Positions 34,227 through 43,556 of a stretch of DNA of 64,000 nucleotides are shown here, one piece after another; position 1 is the first letter of the stretch; the number at the start of each line of letters is the position of its first letter. The DNA comes from Mycobacterium sp. 852002-10029_SCH5224772. GTDB lineage: Bacteria; Actinomycetota; Actinomycetes; Mycobacteriales; Mycobacteriaceae. Position numbers and translations under genes: made by a program. The DNA is taken from positions 124,001-188,000 of the forward strand of contig NZ_LZHT01000015.1 of assembly GCF_001667315.1 (NCBI RefSeq), read 5' to 3'. The notes under the pieces were generated by a model. The model saw only the letters and a program-made list of their open reading frames with translations, was not told the DNA's origin and made no database searches.

Positions 34227-35876
34227 TCATAGCGCCGCCTTGATGGCGGCGTGCAGTTGCCGCAGCGAGGAGCGGTCCGCCTTGACTTCCAGCACCCGCA
34301 TCCCGGGGCCGGGTTCGTCGAGGGCGGCGCGCAATTCGTCGACCTCGATCTGACGGCTCTCCACGTGGTAGGCGCGGCACAGCGCGCCCACGTCGACATC
34401 GTGCGGGGTGCCGAACACCCGCGACGACACGTCGGAAAACCGCGGGTCGCCCTGCTCGAGCAGCTCGAAGATGCCGCCGCCGTTGTCGTTGGAGACCACG
34501 ATGGCCAGGTGGCGCGGGGTCGGCTCGGTGGGGCCGATCAGCAGCCCGGAACTGTCATGCACGAACGTCAGATCGCCGATCAGCGCGACGGTGCGCGCCG
34601 GGCCGTCCGCGTTCCCGTCCCGTTCGTGGGCGAGAGCCGCCCCGATCGCCGTCGACACCGTCCCGTCGATGCCGGCGACCCCGCGATTGGAGCGCACCCG
34701 GATGCCGTGGGTGTCCAGGCCGACCAGCGCCGCGTCGCGGACCGGGTTGGACGCCCCGAGCACCAGCTGGTCACCGGGCCGCAAGGCGTCGGCCACGGCC
34801 GCGGCGACGTGCAGGCCGGTGGTCAGCGGGTGCGCCGCCAGCTGGCCGCGCACCGCGTCGTTCGCGTGCCGGTTCGTCTCCGCGCAGCGGTGCAGCCACG
34901 CCGGGTTCGGCGCCCCGGTGGTGACAGCGCGGGTGCCGGTGGCCTGCGAGTTTCCCGAGACGTCCGGCCAGCGGGGGCCAGTGGTCAGCGCGTACACCGG
35001 CACCTGGGGGTCGGCCAGCAACGCCGACACCGGCCTATGCAGGGTCGGGCGCCCGAGCATGATGACCTGCTTGGGCCGCAGCAAGGGCAGGGCCAAGGGG
35101 TGCAGCGGGTTTTCCGCGGCCGGCGCCGTCGGCTCGGCCACGGTCGGCAGCTGCGCGAGAGCCGGGTGCGCGCCCGCGCCGTGACCGGCGATGACGACCG
35201 TGTCGGGTGTGAGGTCGATTTCCAGCGGCTGGTCGAAGCTGACGGGCGGGGTGTAGGTCCACGGCCGGCCGCCCGGGCGGCCCGGGGGGATCACCGCGCC
35301 ATGGGGTGCGGGACCGGGCACCAGCGGTTCGCGCAGCGGGATGTCGAACTGGACGGGGCCGGCGTTGGCGGTGCGAGACCCGGTGGCGGCGGCCAGCACC
35401 CGGCAGGTGGCCGAGCGCCAGGTGGCGTTGTGCGCATCCAGCCGCTCCGGGGCGTCCTCGGCCAGGCCCAGGCTGATGGCGGCCCGGACCTGGGTGCCGA
35501 AGTAGCCCAACTGTTCCATGGTCTGGTTGGCGCCGGTGCCCAGCAGTTCGTAGGGTCGGTTGGCCGACAGCACGATCAGTGGAACCCGCGCGTAGTTGGC
35601 CTCCACCACGGCCGGGCCCAGATTGGCGACGGCGGTGCCCGACGTCATGGCGACACACACCGGCGCGCCGGCGGCGATCGCCAGGCCGATGGCCAGATAG
35701 CCGGCGGTGCGCTCGTCGATGCGCACGTGCAGCCGGATCCGACCGGACCGGTCGGCGTCCTGCAACGCGAAGGCCAGCGGCGCGTTCCGCGAACCCGGGC
35801 AAAGCACCACGTCGCGGACACCGCCGCGAATCAGCTCGTCAACGACGACGCGAGCCTGTGTCGTCGAGGGGTTCAC
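34227..35876 (-). CDS. menD: MenD, SEPHCHC synthase
   Basis: The 549-residue thiamine-diphosphate enzyme joins 2-oxoglutarate to isochorismate, the first committed menaquinone step. The N-terminal Pyr domain has [14 protein letters not shown] and the catalytic-Glu region [12 protein letters not shown]. The C-terminal PP domain has [13 protein letters not shown] and [14 protein letters not shown], the cofactor motif. The start is GTG 35876, preceded by TAGGA. A nested hairpin lies in the gap before it. It is co-transcribed with the DUF3592 gene. Confidence 0.95.
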   Translation of the reverse strand: MNPSTTQARVVVDELIRGGVRDVVLCPGSRNAPLAFALQDADRSGRIRLHVRIDERTAGYLAIGLAIAAGAPVCVAMTSGTAVANLGPAVVEANYARVPLIVLSANRPYELLGTGANQTMEQLGYFGTQVRAAISLGLAEDAPERLDAHNATWRSATCRVLAAATGSRTANAGPVQFDIPLREPLVPGPAPHGAVIPPGRPGGRPWTYTPPVSFDQPLEIDLTPDTVVIAGHGAGAHPALAQLPTVAEPTAPAAENPLHPLALPLLRPKQVIMLGRPTLHRPVSALLADPQVPVYALTTGPRWPDVSGNSQATGTRAVTTGAPNPAWLHRCAETNRHANDAVRGQLAAHPLTTGLHVAAAVADALRPGDQLVLGASNPVRDAALVGLDTHGIRVRSNRGVAGIDGTVSTAIGAALAHERDGNADGPARTVALIGDLTFVHDSSGLLIGPTEPTPRHLAIVVSNDNGGGIFELLEQGDPRFSDVSSRVFGTPHDVDVGALCRAYHVESRQIEVDELRAALDEPGPGMRVLEVKADRSSLRQLHAAIKAAL

Positions 35877-35893
35877 TCCTACAGGGTGTCACA

Positions 35894-35940
35894 GCCCGCT
35901 GACGATGCCCGCCGCACAGCGGCGGGAGGAGGAAGCGGGC
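35894..35940 (-). promoter_or_regulatory. Nested hairpin in bpoC-menD gap
   Basis: The outer arms GCCCGCT (35894-35900) and AGCGGGC (35934-35940) and the inner arms CCCGCCG (35908-35914) and CGGCGGG (35920-35926) are all perfect. It ends 18 bases before the menD GTG and has no T-run. It could be a T-less mycobacterial terminator for bpoC or a control element in the menD leader. Confidence 0.45.
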
Positions 35941-36029
35941 AATCCAACCCAGCCCGTTCATCGCACGCCGAGCGTGGAGTTATTGCGGCCCTATCGCGTG
36001 ATTTCGCCCCGCAAGTCGACGTTGGGCGC

Positions 36030-36815
36030 CTATCTGGGTTCGTCGAAGAACTTCAGCATGGCGGCGTTGACGGCGTCCGGCCGTTCGAAGAAGCCGAGAT
36101 GGCCGGTGTCGGGAATCTGCATGTAGCGGCCGTTGGGCAACGCGTCGGCGACCTCCCGGCCCAGATACGGCGGCGTGAGGACGTCGTCGGAGAAGCCGAT
36201 CACCAGCACCGGCGTCGCGATGCTGCGGTAGGCCGACAACCGGCTGGTGTACGGCGCGATGTCGAGCTGGGCGCGCATGCCCGGAGTGGACTTGACGGGC
36301 CAGGTGGAAAACATGGCGATCCAGTCGGCGACCGCGGTGTCATCATTGAGTGTCTTGCGGGAAAAGTTTTCCAGCAGGCGGATTTTCGCCTCGTAGGCGG
36401 CCGGCAGCGTGACGCCGGCGTCGGCCAGCTCGGCCTCCGCGTCGCGAAAAAACTGCCGCGCGCGGTCCATGCGGCCGCGGGTGCCCATCAGCACCGCCGA
36501 GCTGACCAGGTCGGGCCGGGCGAGCATGAGTTCTTGGGTGATGAAGGCGCCCATCGACATTCCGACGATGCGGGCGGGGGCCGCGTTCAGCTCTTCGATC
36601 AGCGCCACGGTGTCGGCGACCATGGTTTGCGTCGAGAAGCCTTCCGCGTTCTCCGTGGCGCCGATTCCGCGATTGTCGAAGGTGATGACGCGGTATCCGG
36701 CCGCCAGGAACGCGGGGACTTGATAGGGGTGCCAGGTCCGTCCGGCGCCGCCGTGGCCGGCGATAAAGACCACGGGCTCACCGGAGCCGCGGTCGTCGTA
36801 AGCCAGGTTGATCAC
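36030..36815 (-). CDS. bpoC: Alpha/beta hydrolase BpoC (candidate MenH)
   Basis: The 261-residue hydrolase matches Mtb Rv0554 in length. It has GHGGAGRTW, the nucleophile elbow GMSMGAF, an acid in FSDDVLTPP and His in PDTGHLGFFERPD, so the triad is complete. Its place between menC and menD makes it a good candidate for the MenH step (SHCHC formation from SEPHCHC), although it was named as a peroxidase; this is inference. GTG 36815 overlaps the menC stop (GTGA), giving coupled translation. Confidence 0.88.
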   Translation of the reverse strand: MINLAYDDRGSGEPVVFIAGHGGAGRTWHPYQVPAFLAAGYRVITFDNRGIGATENAEGFSTQTMVADTVALIEELNAAPARIVGMSMGAFITQELMLARPDLVSSAVLMGTRGRMDRARQFFRDAEAELADAGVTLPAAYEAKIRLLENFSRKTLNDDTAVADWIAMFSTWPVKSTPGMRAQLDIAPYTSRLSAYRSIATPVLVIGFSDDVLTPPYLGREVADALPNGRYMQIPDTGHLGFFERPDAVNAAMLKFFDEPR

Positions 36816-37783
36816 CCGGACGACGGTACAAGCAACCGATGGCACACCTTGACCCGGTCGATCCACCACTGCCGACGCTGCGACGGTGCCGCCAGCGTGC
36901 GCAGCCGCGCCGGATCCGGCGTCACCGGGCCGACGCCCAGGCTCCCGTCGACGGGTGCGGCGGTCTCGGCCACGTCCTCGAGGAACAACCCGCCGGTGCC
37001 CAGTCCGCACGCGTGCCGAAGCTGCGGCAGGGCCGCCGCGGCGGTCAGCCCGGCGGCGATCCCCACCGCCGAGTCCAGCGCGCTGGAGACCACGACGGGG
37101 ATGTCGATCTGGTCGGCGATGGCGAGCATGGCCGAAATCCCGCCCAGCGGAGCGACTTTGAGCACCGCGATGTCGGCGGCGCCGGCGCGGACCACGGCCA
37201 GCGGATCGTCGGCCTTGCGGATGCTTTCGTCCGCGGCGATCGGCACGTCGACCCGCCGGCGCAACTCGGCGAGTTCGCCGACCGTCGCGCAGGGTTGTTC
37301 GAGGTACTCCAGCGGGCCGTCGGCGGTCAACGCGGACGCGGCGGCCACCGCCTGCTCGACGCTCCAGCCGCCGTTGGCGTCCACCCGCACGGTCGGCATC
37401 AGGTCACGCACGGCGTTGACCCGCGCGACGTCGTCGGCCAGCGTCTGCCCTGGCTCGGCGACCTTCACCTTGGCCGTCGCGGCGCCGGGAAAGCGGGCCA
37501 GCACCTCGCCCACCTGGGCGGCGGGCACGGCCGGCACGGTGGCGTTGATCGGGACGCGGTCGCGACGGGTCGGCGGCGGCCGGCGGTAGGCGGCTTCTAT
37601 CCCGGAGGCCAGCCAGTGCGCGGCCTCCGGCGGCTCGTACTCGACGAACGCCCCGAACTCCCCCCAGCCGGCGGGGCCCTCGATCAGCGCGACTTCGCGG
37701 GTGGTGATGCCGCGGAACCGCACCCGCATGGGCAGCGCGACCACGTGCAGGCGGTCCAAAATGTCCTCGAGTGCCGCAGTCAC
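36812..37783 (-). CDS. menC: MenC, o-succinylbenzoate synthase
   Basis: The 323-residue enolase-superfamily enzyme dehydrates SHCHC to o-succinylbenzoate. The KxK general-acid/base motif (TAKVKVAEP), metal ligands in VRVDANGGW, LEYLEQP and IAADESIR, and the second Lys in VLKVAPLGG are present. GTG 37783 overlaps the amidohydrolase stop (GTGA). The longer frame to 38137 is spurious. It is Mtb Rv0553-like. Confidence 0.94.
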   Translation of the reverse strand: MTAALEDILDRLHVVALPMRVRFRGITTREVALIEGPAGWGEFGAFVEYEPPEAAHWLASGIEAAYRRPPPTRRDRVPINATVPAVPAAQVGEVLARFPGAATAKVKVAEPGQTLADDVARVNAVRDLMPTVRVDANGGWSVEQAVAAASALTADGPLEYLEQPCATVGELAELRRRVDVPIAADESIRKADDPLAVVRAGAADIAVLKVAPLGGISAMLAIADQIDIPVVVSSALDSAVGIAAGLTAAAALPQLRHACGLGTGGLFLEDVAETAAPVDGSLGVGPVTPDPARLRTLAAPSQRRQWWIDRVKVCHRLLVPSSG

Positions 37784-39384
37784 GCGCTGTAGACCTGCCG
37801 GCCGGCCAGATACGTCGCCCGCACGTCGAGGTCGGCGATCCGCTCGGGCGCCACGGTGCGCGGGTCGGCTGAGAGCACCACCAGGTCGGCGTACTTGCCG
37901 ACCTCCAGCGAGCCGATCGCGTCGTCGGAGAACAGTTGCCAGGCGGCGTCGATGGTCTGCGCGCGGATCGCCTGCTCGACCGTCAGACGCTCCTCGGGTC
38001 CGAGCACCCGGCCGCTCGGCGCCGTGCGGGTCACCGCCACGCTGATGTTGCGCAGCGGCTCCTCGGGCGTGACCGGCGGGTCGTTGTGCAATGAGATCCG
38101 CATCCCGGTGGCCACCGCGGATCCCGCTGGCATCCAACGGTTTCCACGCTCCTCACCGAATAGGCCGTCGACGATGACGTCGCCCCAGTAGTGGATCTGG
38201 TCGACGAAGATGCTGCAGGTGACGCCGAGATCGTGGGCGCGCCGCAGCTGCTCGGGCCGGATGGCGCCGACGTGCTCGAGTCTTAATCGGTGGTCGTCGC
38301 GCGGGTGGCGCTGCAGCGCCTCTTCGTACACATCGAGGATGGTGTCCACGCCGGCGTCGCCCTGCACGTGGCAGGCCATCGGCCAACCGAGCGGGAAGTA
38401 GGCGCCGACGATCTCGTGCAGCTGCTCGGCGGTGTAGTTGGCGCAGCCGCACGAACCGGGGGCGACGCCGATGATCCGGGTGGCCTCGGTGTCCAGGTAA
38501 GGAAACGAGAGGTCGATGTTGCCGATCCAGGGCGAGCCGTCGACCCAGATCTTGATGCCGACCTGGCGCAGGATGTCGTCGCCCTGCCCGGGTGTGGCGG
38601 CGGTCGACATCTGCGGGTTGGAGATCTCGTAGGTCCGCAGCCGCACCGTCAGCTGTGCGCGCAGCTGTTCGACCAACGGCCGGAACCCGGGGTCGAACGC
38701 CATCTCCGAGCAGGTGGTCAGTCCGGCGCGATTGAGCCGGGCACACTCGGCGAGCAGCATTCGCGGGTAGTCGGCGAAGTCGATGACCCCGCCCAGCAGG
38801 GGGAACACCGCGCCGGTCTCCTCGGCGGTGCCGTCGAGTTCACCGTTGGCGTCGCGGCCATACTTGGCGCCCTTGGGGTCGGGGGTGTCGCGGTTCAGGC
38901 CCTGCAGCTGGGCGGCGCGCGAGTTGAAGTAGGCCTTGTGCCCGGAGTTGTGCATGATCACCAGCGGGCCGTCGGGCGCGATGCCGTCGAGCCAACTCAG
39001 CGTCGGTTCCGGAAGACCGTTCTGCAGCAGCGGATCCCAGCCGTTGAGGTAGGCGCCGTCGGATCCGCGCCGCGCGACCTCCGAGTGCACCGCGGAGACC
39101 ACGTCGTCGGCGCTGCGCATGGTGACCGGCCGGATGTCGACGAGACGGTCCGACAGGGCGACCGCCTCCATCAGCGGATGGCCATGGGCCTCAACGAATC
39201 CCGGCATGACGCAGCCGTCGGCGATGTCGATGGTCTGGGTGTCGGGGCCGGTGAGTTCGGCCACCTCGGCCCGGCTACCGACGGCGATGATGCGGCCGTC
39301 GGCGACGGCGAGCGCCTCGGCGGTGGGCCGCGTCTCGTCGACCGTCAGGATGGTTCCGGTGACGACGAGATCTGCCTGTCCCAT
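37780..39384 (-). CDS. YtcJ-like metal-dependent amidohydrolase (Rv0552-like)
   Basis: The 534-residue amidohydrolase_3 protein starts at ATG 39384 (MGQADLVVTG). It has the N-terminal composite beta-sandwich (TILTVDETRP, GCVMPGFVEAHGH with the HxH metal site), the LEHVGA His region and the C-terminal YADLVVLSADP motif. The length equals that recalled for Mtb Rv0552. The substrate is unknown. It is the first gene of a tightly coupled unit with menC and bpoC and is divergent from fadD8. Confidence 0.88.
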   Translation of the reverse strand: MGQADLVVTGTILTVDETRPTAEALAVADGRIIAVGSRAEVAELTGPDTQTIDIADGCVMPGFVEAHGHPLMEAVALSDRLVDIRPVTMRSADDVVSAVHSEVARRGSDGAYLNGWDPLLQNGLPEPTLSWLDGIAPDGPLVIMHNSGHKAYFNSRAAQLQGLNRDTPDPKGAKYGRDANGELDGTAEETGAVFPLLGGVIDFADYPRMLLAECARLNRAGLTTCSEMAFDPGFRPLVEQLRAQLTVRLRTYEISNPQMSTAATPGQGDDILRQVGIKIWVDGSPWIGNIDLSFPYLDTEATRIIGVAPGSCGCANYTAEQLHEIVGAYFPLGWPMACHVQGDAGVDTILDVYEEALQRHPRDDHRLRLEHVGAIRPEQLRRAHDLGVTCSIFVDQIHYWGDVIVDGLFGEERGNRWMPAGSAVATGMRISLHNDPPVTPEEPLRNISVAVTRTAPSGRVLGPEERLTVEQAIRAQTIDAAWQLFSDDAIGSLEVGKYADLVVLSADPRTVAPERIADLDVRATYLAGRQVYSA

Positions 39385-39493
39385 GAGTAGCGATCCTAGT
39401 GGCGATCGCGAGAGCGGCGGGGCCGGTCGAAGCGGGTCGTCACGGGTCAGGCAATGATCCGGGGGGACGGCTGAGGGTGCGGCGGACCCAAAT

Positions 39494-39511
39494 TGCAACA
39501 CGTTCTAGTCT
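39494..39511 (+). promoter_or_regulatory. KstR-like operator overlapping fadD8 -10
   Basis: TGCAACACGTTCTA (39494-39507) fits the published KstR half-site pattern TNNAACNNGTTNNA in every fixed position. It overlaps a -10 hexamer TAGTCT (39506-39511) that lies 6 bases before the fadD8 ATG, so a bound repressor would block transcription. No -35 is clear. Confidence 0.55.
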
Positions 39512-39517
39512 TGCCAC

Positions 39518-41119
39518 ATGACGGACGATCTGTTGCGGAACCCGACCCACAACGGCCACCTGCTCGTGGGCGCGCTCAAGCGCCACAAGAACAAGCCGGT
39601 GCTGTTCCTCGGCGACACCACGCTGACCGGTGGTCAGATGGCCGAGCGGATCAGTCAGTACATCCAGGCGTTCGAGGCGCTGGGCGCGGGCACCGGCGTG
39701 GCGGTCGGCCTGCTCTCGCTCAACCGCCCCGAGGTGCTGCTGATCATCGGCGCCGGCCAGACCCGCGGCTACCGGCGCACCGCCCTGCACCCGCTGGGCT
39801 CGCTGGACGACCACGCGTACGTGCTCAACGACGCCGGCATCAGCTCGCTGATCATCGACCCCAACCCGATGTTCGTCGAGCGTGCGCTGGCCCTGCTGGA
39901 GAAGGTCCCCGGGCTCAAGCAGATCCTCACCATCGGCCCGGTGCCCGAAGCGCTCAACGGCGTCGCGGTCGACCTGGCGGCCGAGGCGGCCAAATACGAC
40001 CCGCAGCCGCTGACCGCCGCTGACCTGCCGCCGGATCAGGTCATCGGCCTGACCTACACCGGCGGCACCACCGGCAAGCCCAAGGGCGTGATGGGCACCG
40101 CGCAGTCGATCTCTTCGATGACCCAGATCCAGCTCAGCGAATGGGAATGGCCGGAGGACCCGCGGTTTTTGATGATCACCCCGCTCTCGCACGCGGGCGC
40201 GGCGTATTTCCTGCCCACCCTGATCAAGGGTGGCGAAATGCACGTGCTGCCCAAGTTCGACCCCGCCGATGTGCTGAAAACCATTGAAGAGAAACGCATT
40301 ACGGCCACTTTTCTGGTGCCGTCGATGCTGTACGCGCTGATGGACCACCCGGATTCGCACACCCGCGACCTCTCGTCGCTTGAGACCGTCTATTACGGCG
40401 CGTCGGCGATCAACCCGGTGCGACTGGCCGAGGCGATCCGCCGGTTCGGCAAGATCTTCGCCCAGAACTACGGGCAGTCCGAGGCCCCGATGGCCATCAC
40501 CTACCTGGCCAAGAACGAGCACGACGAGAAGCGGCTCACCTCGTGCGGGCGCCCGACGCTGTTCGCGCGGGTCGCGCTGCTGGGCGAGGACGGCAAGCCG
40601 GTGCCCCAGGGCGAGCCGGGCGAAATCTGTGTCAGCGGGCCGCTTTTGGCCGGGGGTTACTGGAACCTGCCGGAGGCCACGGCCGAAACCTTCAAGGACG
40701 GCTGGCTGCATACCGGCGACATGGCCCGCGAGGACGAGGACGGCTTCTACTTCATCGTCGACCGGGTCAAGGACATGATCGTCACCGGTGGCTTCAACGT
40801 GTTCCCGCGCGAGGTCGAGGACGTGGTCGCCGAGCACCCGGCCATCGCCCAGGTGTGCGTGGTCGGCGCACCGGACGACAAGTGGGGTGAGGCCGTCACC
40901 GCGGTGGTGGTGCTGCGCGCCGACGCGCCCCGCGACGACGCGGCGATCGAGAAGATGACCGCCGAGATCCAGGCCGCGGTCAAAGACCGCAAGGGCTCGG
41001 TGCAGTCACCCAAGCGGGTGGTGCTCGCCGAATCGCTGCCGCTGACCGGGCTGGGCAAGCCCGACAAGAAGGCCGTGCGGGCGCAGTTCTGGGAAGGCGC
41101 CGAACGCTCGGTGGGCTGA
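39518..41119 (+). CDS. fadD8: Acyl-CoA synthetase FadD8
   Basis: The 533-residue adenylate-forming enzyme has the ATP motif TYTGGTTGKPKGV, the Y(G)QSEAP adenine motif, the hinge region DGWLHTGD and the C-terminal catalytic Lys segment GLGKPDKKAVR. It activates a fatty or steroid-side-chain acid to its CoA ester; the exact substrate is unknown. It matches Mtb Rv0551c. A KstR-like box over its promoter suggests lipid/sterol-responsive repression. Two hairpins follow the stop. Confidence 0.92.
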   Translation: MTDDLLRNPTHNGHLLVGALKRHKNKPVLFLGDTTLTGGQMAERISQYIQAFEALGAGTGVAVGLLSLNRPEVLLIIGAGQTRGYRRTALHPLGSLDDHAYVLNDAGISSLIIDPNPMFVERALALLEKVPGLKQILTIGPVPEALNGVAVDLAAEAAKYDPQPLTAADLPPDQVIGLTYTGGTTGKPKGVMGTAQSISSMTQIQLSEWEWPEDPRFLMITPLSHAGAAYFLPTLIKGGEMHVLPKFDPADVLKTIEEKRITATFLVPSMLYALMDHPDSHTRDLSSLETVYYGASAINPVRLAEAIRRFGKIFAQNYGQSEAPMAITYLAKNEHDEKRLTSCGRPTLFARVALLGEDGKPVPQGEPGEICVSGPLLAGGYWNLPEATAETFKDGWLHTGDMAREDEDGFYFIVDRVKDMIVTGGFNVFPREVEDVVAEHPAIAQVCVVGAPDDKWGEAVTAVVVLRADAPRDDAAIEKMTAEIQAAVKDRKGSVQSPKRVVLAESLPLTGLGKPDKKAVRAQFWEGAERSVG

Positions 41120-41133
41120 CGCCGGCCGCTCCA

Positions 41134-41181
41134 GTGTGCGGCTGTCCGCACACCCGCGGCCGAACGTGCGGCTGGCCGCAC
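41134..41181. repeat. Two tandem GTGCGG hairpins
   Basis: GTGTGCGG-CTGT-CCGCACAC (41134-41153) and GTGCGG-CTGG-CCGCAC (41166-41181) are related 4-base-loop hairpins arranged in tandem just after fadD8. They could act as a T-less terminator or be a small dispersed repeat. Confidence 0.55.
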
Positions 41182-41220
41182 ACTCGGCGCATGAGGGGCC
41201 GAGAGGTAACGTCGCTGCCT

Positions 41221-41676
41221 ATGGGAAGCGCCAACCGCGTCCGGCCCCCGTGGTGGCTGAAGCCGGCGAACAAGGTCTTCATCGGAATGTCACGGCTGGG
41301 AATGAGTTTCGGCGGCGAGAGTCCGGTCGTGTTGACCGTGCCCGGCCGTAATTCCGGCGCCGCGCGATCGACGCCGGTGACCCCGATGGTCCTCGACGGC
41401 ACCCGGTACGTCGTCGCCGGATTCCCCGGCGCCGACTGGGTGGCCAACGTGCGCGCGGCACAGCAGGCGACGATCGCGCGCGGCCGGCACGTCGAGCGAG
41501 TGCGGATGGCCGAGTTGTCGCCCGACGACGCGCGGCCGATTCTGCGGGCCTTCCCGACCGAGGTGCCCACCGGCGTCGGTTTCATGAAGCGGGCGGGCCT
41601 GGTCACCGACGGGCGCCCCGAGGAGTTCGAGGCGCTGGCCGGCCGCTGCGCCGTGTTCCGGCTGGACCCGGTATAG
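41221..41676 (+). CDS. F420-type split beta-barrel (FDOR/DUF385) family protein
   Basis: The 151-residue protein starts at ATG 41221 (MGSANRVRPPWW). It contains VPGRNSGAARSTPVTPM, DGTRYVVAGFPGADWVANVRA and a C-terminal part typical of deazaflavin-dependent (F420) nitroreductase-family proteins. Relatives such as Ddn reduce menaquinone with F420H2, so location directly before menB is suggestive; this is inference. In Mtb this slot between fadD8 and menB holds vapB3-vapC3. AGGAG for menB overlaps its stop, so the two are co-expressed. Confidence 0.75.
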   Translation: MGSANRVRPPWWLKPANKVFIGMSRLGMSFGGESPVVLTVPGRNSGAARSTPVTPMVLDGTRYVVAGFPGADWVANVRAAQQATIARGRHVERVRMAELSPDDARPILRAFPTEVPTGVGFMKRAGLVTDGRPEEFEALAGRCAVFRLDPV

Positions 41677-41688
41677 GAGCTGAAACCC

Positions 41689-42591
41689 TTGAGTGACAAC
41701 CCGTTTGATGCACAGGCTTGGCACGTTGTCGACGGCTTCGACGACCTGACCGACATCACCTATCACCGGCATGTCGACGACGCCACCGTGCGGGTGGCCT
41801 TCAACCGGCCCGAGGTGCGCAACGCGTTTCGGCCACACACCGTCGACGAGCTCTACCGGGTGCTCGACCACGCCCGGATGTCGCCCGACGTGGGTGTGGT
41901 GTTGCTGACCGGTAACGGCCCCTCCCCCAAGGACGGCGGCTGGGCGTTCTGCTCCGGCGGGGATCAGCGCATCCGCGGACGCAGCGGCTACCAGTACGCC
42001 AGCGGCGAGACCGCGGACACCGTCGACACCGCGCGGGCCGGGCGGCTGCACATCCTCGAGGTCCAGCGGCTGATCCGATTCATGCCCAAGGTGGTCATCT
42101 GTCTGGTCAACGGGTGGGCGGCCGGCGGCGGGCACAGCCTGCACGTGGTCTGCGACCTCACCCTGGCCAGCCGCGAACACGCCCGGTTCAAGCAGACCGA
42201 CGCCGACGTCGGCAGCTTCGACGGCGGCTACGGCAGCGCCTATCTGGCCCGCCAGGTCGGCCAGAAGTTCGCCCGCGAGGTCTTCTTTCTGGGGCGGCCC
42301 TACAGCGCCGAGCAGATGCACCACATGGGCGCGGTCAACGAGGTGGTCGATCACGCCGACCTCGAACGAGTCGGTGTGCAGTGGGCGCGCGAGATCAATG
42401 CCAAATCCCCTCAGGCGCAACGCATGCTGAAGTTCGCGTTCAACCTGCTCGACGACGGCCTGGTGGGCCAGCAGCTGTTCGCGGGCGAGGCCACCCGGCT
42501 GGCGTACATGACCGACGAAGCCGTCGAGGGCCGCGACGCGTTCCTGGAAAAGCGGGACCCGGACTGGAGCCGGTTTCCCCGGTACTTCTGA
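41689..42591 (+). CDS. menB: MenB, 1,4-dihydroxy-2-naphthoyl-CoA synthase
   Basis: The 300-residue crotonase-fold enzyme cyclises o-succinylbenzoyl-CoA. It has the oxyanion segments FCSGGDQRIRGRSGY and VNGWAAGGGHSLH, the catalytic Asp region QTDADVGSFDGGYGS, and the C-terminal swapped helix. Start is TTG 41689, with AGGAG (41675-41679) nine bases upstream; no in-frame ATG fits. It matches Mtb Rv0548c. Confidence 0.95.
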   Translation: MSDNPFDAQAWHVVDGFDDLTDITYHRHVDDATVRVAFNRPEVRNAFRPHTVDELYRVLDHARMSPDVGVVLLTGNGPSPKDGGWAFCSGGDQRIRGRSGYQYASGETADTVDTARAGRLHILEVQRLIRFMPKVVICLVNGWAAGGGHSLHVVCDLTLASREHARFKQTDADVGSFDGGYGSAYLARQVGQKFAREVFFLGRPYSAEQMHHMGAVNEVVDHADLERVGVQWAREINAKSPQAQRMLKFAFNLLDDGLVGQQLFAGEATRLAYMTDEAVEGRDAFLEKRDPDWSRFPRYF

Positions 42592-42606
42592 GGCCGCCCG
42601 CCCGCC

Positions 42607-42612
42607 TAGACT
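42607..42612 (+). promoter_or_regulatory. -10 element for leaderless SDR gene
   Basis: TAGACT lies 8 bases before GTG 42621, with no ribosome binding site between. This predicts a leaderless transcript independent of the menB mRNA. Confidence 0.45.
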
Positions 42613-42620
42613 CGCGTCCC

Positions 42621-43517
42621 GTGAGTAAGAGTCCGCTTCGACGGTTCACCGACCAGCTGGTGCTGGCCACCATGCGACCGCCCATGGCCCCGCAGGTGCT
42701 GGTCAACCGGCCGCTGATCAAGCCGATCAACCTGGCGGGGAAGCGCATCCTGCTCACCGGGGCGTCCTCGGGGATCGGCGAGGCCGCGGCCGAACAGTTC
42801 GCCCGCGAAGGGGCCACGGTGGTCGTCGTCGCGCGGCGCCAAGAGCTGTTGGACGCACTCGCCGAGCGGATCACCACGGCCGGCGGTAACGCCACGGCGA
42901 TCACCTGCGACGTCTCGGACATGGACGCCGTCGACGCGCTGGTCGCCGACGTCGAGAAACGGTTCGGCGGCATCGACATCCTGATCAACAACGCCGGCCG
43001 GTCCATCCGCCGTCCGCTGGCCGAATCGCTGGAGCGCTGGCACGACGTCGAACGCACCATGGTGCTCAACTACTACGCGCCGCTGCGGCTGATTCGCGGC
43101 CTAGCGCCGGGCATGATCGAGCGCGGCGACGGCCACATCATCAACGTGTCGACGTGGGGGGTGCTCTCGGAGGCGTCGCCGCTGTTCGCGGTGTACAACG
43201 CGTCGAAGGCCGCGCTGTCGACGGTGAGCCGGGTCATCGAAACGGAGTGGGGCGACAAGGGTGTGCACTCCACGGCGCTGTACTACCCGCTGGTCGCCAC
43301 CCCGATGATCGCGCCGACCAAGGCGTACCAGGGCATGCCGGCGCTGACCCCGGAAGAGGCCGGCGAGTGGATGATCACCGCCGCCCGCACCCGGCCGGTA
43401 CGCATCGCGCCGCGGATGGCGATCGCCGCCAAGGCGCTGGACACCTTCGGCCCCCGCTGGGTCAACGCCGTCATGCAGCGCCAGAGCATTCAGCCCAACC
43501 GCAAGGGCGACAGCTGA
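42621..43517 (+). CDS. Short-chain dehydrogenase (Rv0547c-like)
   Basis: The 298-residue SDR starts at GTG 42621 (VSKSPLRRFTDQ). It has the cofactor motif TGASSGIG, NNAG in ILINNAGRS, the NVST strand and the catalytic YNASK. The N-terminal 40 residues form an extension similar to that of Mtb Rv0547c (about 294 residues). The substrate is unknown; the neighbourhood suggests quinone or lipid metabolism. Promoter element TAGACT lies just upstream. Confidence 0.9.
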   Translation: MSKSPLRRFTDQLVLATMRPPMAPQVLVNRPLIKPINLAGKRILLTGASSGIGEAAAEQFAREGATVVVVARRQELLDALAERITTAGGNATAITCDVSDMDAVDALVADVEKRFGGIDILINNAGRSIRRPLAESLERWHDVERTMVLNYYAPLRLIRGLAPGMIERGDGHIINVSTWGVLSEASPLFAVYNASKAALSTVSRVIETEWGDKGVHSTALYYPLVATPMIAPTKAYQGMPALTPEEAGEWMITAARTRPVRIAPRMAIAAKALDTFGPRWVNAVMQRQSIQPNRKGDS

Positions 43518-43556
43518 CCCGACCAGCGCGATCACGCCGTGTGATAGACACGAGGC

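Noticed and set aside
34251..37589. 1112-codon open frame on the plus strand
   Set aside because: It spans menD, bpoC and menC antisense, ignores their boundaries and the nested hairpin, and has no recognisable domain.
41120..41688. vapB3-vapC3 remnant between fadD8 and menB
   Set aside because: No PIN-domain or antitoxin sequence is visible in any frame; the slot holds hairpins and an intact FDOR-type gene.
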